In this document: positions 51,135 through 53,909 of the stretch, piece after piece
How positions within the stretch are numbered: position 1 is the first letter of the stretch
How the letters are laid out: every line of letters begins with the position of its first letter
Assembly: GCA_900546075.1 (NCBI GenBank)
Contig: URBH01000006.1
Coordinates: 1 to 53,909 of the forward strand
DNA: 53,909 nucleotides
Source of the DNA: an uncultured Eubacteriales bacterium
GTDB taxonomy: Bacteria; Bacillota; Clostridia; Oscillospirales; Oscillospiraceae
Direction: 5' to 3'
Position numbers and translations under genes: made by a program
The notes under the pieces: model-generated
What the model saw: the letters and a program-made list of their open reading frames with translations, nothing else
Told to the model about the DNA's origin: nothing
Databases searched by the model: none

Positions 51135-52013
51135 ATGTCTGCATTGGTATCCAACATCCTCACTCAGGTATTTATTACGCTGATTGCTGTCGCCGGTGTC
51201 TATGTTCTGACCGGTCTGACCGGTATGTTCAGTCTCGGCCAGGCCGCGTTCATGGCCATCGGCGCCTACGCTTCCGGACTGCTGGTGCTGCGGGCGCATC
51301 TGCCCATTGCACTTGCCTGTGTTCTTGCCGTTGTGATGGCGACCGGCGTGGGCTTTCTCATCGGCTACCCCGTCGTCCGTCTGCGCCGGGACTACATTTC
51401 GCTGGTAACGCTGGGCTTCGGCGAGGCGATCGCCGCTCTGCTCAACCGCATGACCTTCCTCACCGGCGGTGCCTCCGGCCTTACCGGAATCCCCCGCACG
51501 GTGGGTCTCGGCATCACCGCCGTTTCCGCGGTTGTGGTTCTGACCCTGGTCGCCTTCTTCAAAAACAGCAAATACGGCCGTCAGTGCATCGCGCTGCGGG
51601 GCGATGAGCTTGCCGCCAAGGCCATGGGCATCAACGTCACCAAGGTCAAGATGACCGCGTTTCTTCTAAGCGTGGCGCTGACCAGCTATTCCGGCTGCCT
51701 GTACGCCTTCTATATGTCCTACGTCGACCCCACCGGCTTCGGCTGGAAAAAGAGCGCCGACTGGGTCATCATGGTCTTCTTCGGCGGCGTCAACAGTCTC
51801 ACCGGCTCGACCCTGGGCGCCTTTATTCTGAGCGCTCTGCCCCAGGCGCTGCGCAGCCTGCAGAGCTACCGCTATGTCATTTACGCCATTCTGGTTCTGA
51901 TCATCCTGAACTTCAAGCCCTCCGGGCTTCTGGGCGAGTGGGAGCTGTCTCCCCGGAACATTCGCGCCCTGTTCACGAAGCGGAACAAGAAGACCGCAAA
52001 GAAGGAGGTATGA
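51135..52013 (+). CDS. livM: Second LivM-type ABC permease
   Basis: 292 residues, the compact LivM form. Conserved parts are LTGLTGMFSLGQAAFMAIGAY, split by a helix break, and the loop LRGDELAAKAMGINVTKVKM. The C-terminal tail is basic. AAGGAGGAGG precedes the ATG, 14 bases after livH. Confidence 0.92.
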   Translation: MSALVSNILTQVFITLIAVAGVYVLTGLTGMFSLGQAAFMAIGAYASGLLVLRAHLPIALACVLAVVMATGVGFLIGYPVVRLRRDYISLVTLGFGEAIAALLNRMTFLTGGASGLTGIPRTVGLGITAVSAVVVLTLVAFFKNSKYGRQCIALRGDELAAKAMGINVTKVKMTAFLLSVALTSYSGCLYAFYMSYVDPTGFGWKKSADWVIMVFFGGVNSLTGSTLGAFILSALPQALRSLQSYRYVIYAILVLIILNFKPSGLLGEWELSPRNIRALFTKRNKKTAKKEV

Positions 52014-52016
52014 CCC

Positions 52017-52781
52017 GTGGCTTTGCTGGAAGTTAAGAATATTTATAAGAGCTTCGGCGGCGTGGACGCCATTCAGGATTTTTCCATCGTCGCCAACGCC
52101 GGGGAGATCCACGGCATTATCGGCCCCAACGGTGCCGGTAAAACCACCATTTTCAACACCATTTCCGGCGTTTATTCCCCGGATAAGGGTCAGGTTTTCC
52201 TGAACGGTCAGGATATCACCAAGTCGGAGCAGCACAAAATCACCCGCATGGGCATGGGGCGTACCTTCCAGAACATCCGCCTTTTTAAGGGGCTGACCGT
52301 GGAAGAAAACGTCATGTGCGCCTTTGACCCCCAGAGCAAATATTCCATTCTCGGCGGTCTGCTGCCCACGCCTGCCCGCCGCGCCGAGGAAAAGCGCGGC
52401 CGCGCCCTTTGCGAAAAATATCTGGAAATCGTGGGTATGCAGGACTACCTCAACGAGCGCCCCGAAAACCTGTCCTACGGTATGCAGCGGCGCGTGGAAA
52501 TCGCCCGGGCGCTGATGTGCAAACCCAAAATTCTGCTGCTGGACGAGCCTGCCGCCGGTCTGAACCCCACCGAGGTGGGAGAGCTGACCGAGCTGATTCA
52601 GCGAATCTCCAAGGAGATCGGCTTCGGAATTCTGCTCATCGAGCATCGTCTGGAGCTGGTCATGAGCATCAGCGATTTGATTCATGTTCAGAACTTCGGC
52701 AAGACCATCGCCGTCGGCACTCCCACGGAGGTACAGCACAACCCCGAAGTGATCGAAGCGTATCTGGGTAAGGAGGAATAA
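52017..52781 (+). CDS. livG: Second LivG-type ATPase
   Basis: 254 residues from a GTG at 52017 with GGAGG upstream. Walker A is GPNGAGKTTIFNTISG, the signature is LSYGMQRRVEIARAL and Walker B is LLLDEPAAGLNPTE. It starts 3 bases after livM. Confidence 0.93.
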   Translation: MALLEVKNIYKSFGGVDAIQDFSIVANAGEIHGIIGPNGAGKTTIFNTISGVYSPDKGQVFLNGQDITKSEQHKITRMGMGRTFQNIRLFKGLTVEENVMCAFDPQSKYSILGGLLPTPARRAEEKRGRALCEKYLEIVGMQDYLNERPENLSYGMQRRVEIARALMCKPKILLLDEPAAGLNPTEVGELTELIQRISKEIGFGILLIEHRLELVMSISDLIHVQNFGKTIAVGTPTEVQHNPEVIEAYLGKEE

Positions 52782-52784
52782 GCC

Positions 52785-53492
52785 ATGGCACCTTTGCTGA
52801 AAGTTACCAACCTGTCTGTCAGCTACGGCCATGTGGAAGCCCTGCGGGGCATCGATGTGGAGGTCAACAAGGGCCAGATCGTGTCCATCATCGGCGCCAA
52901 CGGCGCCGGAAAGACAACGCTGCTGCGTACCATCTCCGGCCTTGTCAAGCCCCAGACGGGCAAGATCGAATTTGAAGGCGAGCCGCTTCCCAGGAAGCCC
53001 AGCCAGATCGTCGCCAAGGGCGTGGTTCACGTCCCCGAGGGGCGCAAATGCTTCTCCGGTCTGACCATCCGGGATAACCTGCTGGTGGGCGGTTATCTGT
53101 TCAAGGGCAAGAATCTGGAAGAGGACTTACAGGAGCAGTACAAGCTTTTCCCCATTCTGGAGGAGCGGAAAAACCAGTTTGCCGGTACACTCTCCGGCGG
53201 CGAGCAGCAGATGCTGGCAGTCGCCCGGGGTCTGATGAGCAAGCCCAACATTCTGCTGCTGGACGAGCCTTCCATGGGTCTGGCGCCCATCATCGTCAAC
53301 CAGATCTACGACCTGATCGGTCAGATTCGGGATCGCGGAATCACCGTTCTGCTGGTTGAGCAGAACGCCCGGAAGGCGCTAGGAATCTGCGACTATGCCT
53401 ACGTCCTGGAAAACGGAAAGATCAGCCTCCAGGGCTCCGGCAGCGACCTACTGCAATCCGACGAGGTGCGCAAGGCGTACTTAGGAGGCTAA
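52785..53492 (+). CDS. livF: Second LivF-type ATPase
   Basis: A 235-residue ATPase: Walker A GANGAGKTTLLRTISG, signature LSGGEQQMLAVARGL, Walker B LLLDEPSMGLAP, and the end VRKAYLGG. It starts 3 bases after livG, completing the second transporter. Confidence 0.93.
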   Translation: MAPLLKVTNLSVSYGHVEALRGIDVEVNKGQIVSIIGANGAGKTTLLRTISGLVKPQTGKIEFEGEPLPRKPSQIVAKGVVHVPEGRKCFSGLTIRDNLLVGGYLFKGKNLEEDLQEQYKLFPILEERKNQFAGTLSGGEQQMLAVARGLMSKPNILLLDEPSMGLAPIIVNQIYDLIGQIRDRGITVLLVEQNARKALGICDYAYVLENGKISLQGSGSDLLQSDEVRKAYLGG

Positions 53493-53495
53493 GGC

Positions 53496-53855
53496 ATGTT
53501 CACTCCCGACTTTGAGATCGTCCATCTGGGGGTCAATACCGGCACCGAAGAGCAGGCCGTAGCCTGCGCCGGGATGTTTGAGACACTGTTCTCTCTCCCC
53601 CCGAACCCTGCCAAGGAGAGCGCGGACGCCCGGTTTACCGGCACCCAGATCGAGTGGATGAAGGGAAAAGGCAGAGGCACCCATGGCCACATTGCCATCG
53701 CCACCTCGGATCTGCCCGCCGCGCGGGCTTATCTGGAGGAAAAGGGCTTCGCCTTTGACGACAGCTCCGTCAAGCGGTTTCCCGACGGAAGGATCCTCGT
53801 CATTTACTCCCAGGAGGAGATCGGCGGCTTTGCCATCCATTTGATGCAGCGCTGA
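53496..53855 (+). CDS. Free-standing VOC domain like the C-terminus of clostridial KDPG aldolases
   Basis: 119 residues forming one VOC (glyoxalase-fold) unit pair: FEIVHLGVNTGTEEQAVAC, RGTHGHIAIATSDLPAARAY, and the closing EEIGGFAIHLMQR. From memory, this pattern matches the extra C-terminal domain fused to KHG/KDPG aldolases of gut clostridia, here without the aldolase. It starts 3 bases after livF with AGGAGG upstream, so it is the last gene of the liv operon. It may bind a keto acid related to the transported compound; this is inference. Confidence 0.7.
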   Translation: MFTPDFEIVHLGVNTGTEEQAVACAGMFETLFSLPPNPAKESADARFTGTQIEWMKGKGRGTHGHIAIATSDLPAARAYLEEKGFAFDDSSVKRFPDGRILVIYSQEEIGGFAIHLMQR

Positions 53856-53909
53856 TACGAGTTTTTAATAAAACGCTTAAAAGCGTTTTATTAGGCCGCA
53901 GGATTGCGG
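53856..53909. repeat. Hairpin-array repeat (copy 2, cut by window end)
   Basis: 54 bases, 52 of them identical to 46139-46192. It starts directly after the VOC stop codon. The first 11-bp hairpin (53867-53877 with 53882-53892) is complete, with a TAAA loop, and the second is cut off by the window end. Confidence 0.85.

Noticed and set aside
1..53909. CRISPR array, rRNA genes, plasmid origin
   Set aside because: No spaced direct repeats, rRNA sequence or replication genes were seen; the repeats present are palindromic elements.

Overview
The window looks like a GC-rich Bacillota chromosome, most likely a gut member of Clostridia/Oscillospirales. This is inferred from the gene families (TrmK-Nif3, SMC-FtsY, a fused NadD-YqeK, AdhE, TnpW with a TnpX-type recombinase, CIRCE control, strong AGGAGG ribosome binding sites), not from a 16S gene. 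TAA, TGA and TAG all serve as ordinary stops.

Layout. 1-3515: the right end of a mobile element, with an unknown gene running off the left edge, an acidic sigma-region-4-like protein, TnpW, and a large serine recombinase broken by one in-frame amber codon; a tRNA-Arg(ACG) gene follows. 3.7-5.6 kb: mutY and a PHP phosphatase. 5.6-10 kb: a CPBP protease-lipoprotein pair, then an operon of an ATP-grasp ligase and two alpha/beta hydrolases behind a near-consensus promoter. 10.1-17 kb: a long palindromic repeat, a membrane protein, htpG with a perfect CIRCE operator, an ABC-F protein with a degenerate second ATPase site, argS, a run of hairpins, and rpsU. 17.2-28.8 kb: a long leftward housekeeping cluster (trmK, nif3, smc, ftsY, rdgB, yhbY, nadD-yqeK, rsfS, leuS) with a DUF1858 gene upstream of it. 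29.0-31.6 kb: an AT-rich island with a two-gene membrane/zinc-ribbon operon, preceded by a promoter-hairpin-terminator unit that looks like a small RNA or attenuated leader. 31.7-34.5 kb: adhE.

34.5-39.7 kb: a leftward branched-chain amino acid type ABC transporter (binding protein, two permeases, two ATPases). 39.7-42.3 kb: a rightward MarR-citrate synthase-MarR operon with a structured 5' leader and a palindromic operator at its promoter. 42.3-46 kb: a polytopic membrane protein, and a Y-family DNA polymerase with a YolD-like partner. 46.1-48.6 kb: a six-hairpin array, a sugar-isomerase-like gene, and a divergent frameshifted LysR regulator. 48.6-53.9 kb: a second complete Liv-type transporter, with two identical LacI/CcpA-type operators around its promoter and a free-standing VOC domain at its end. 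The window closes inside a second copy of the hairpin-array repeat.

The more unusual signals are the AT-rich island with its candidate RNA (29.2-31.6 kb), the ATP-grasp/double-hydrolase operon, the MarR-citrate synthase-MarR operon with its leader, and two families of dispersed palindromic repeats. Two genes, the recombinase and the LysR regulator, are each broken by a single-base event.
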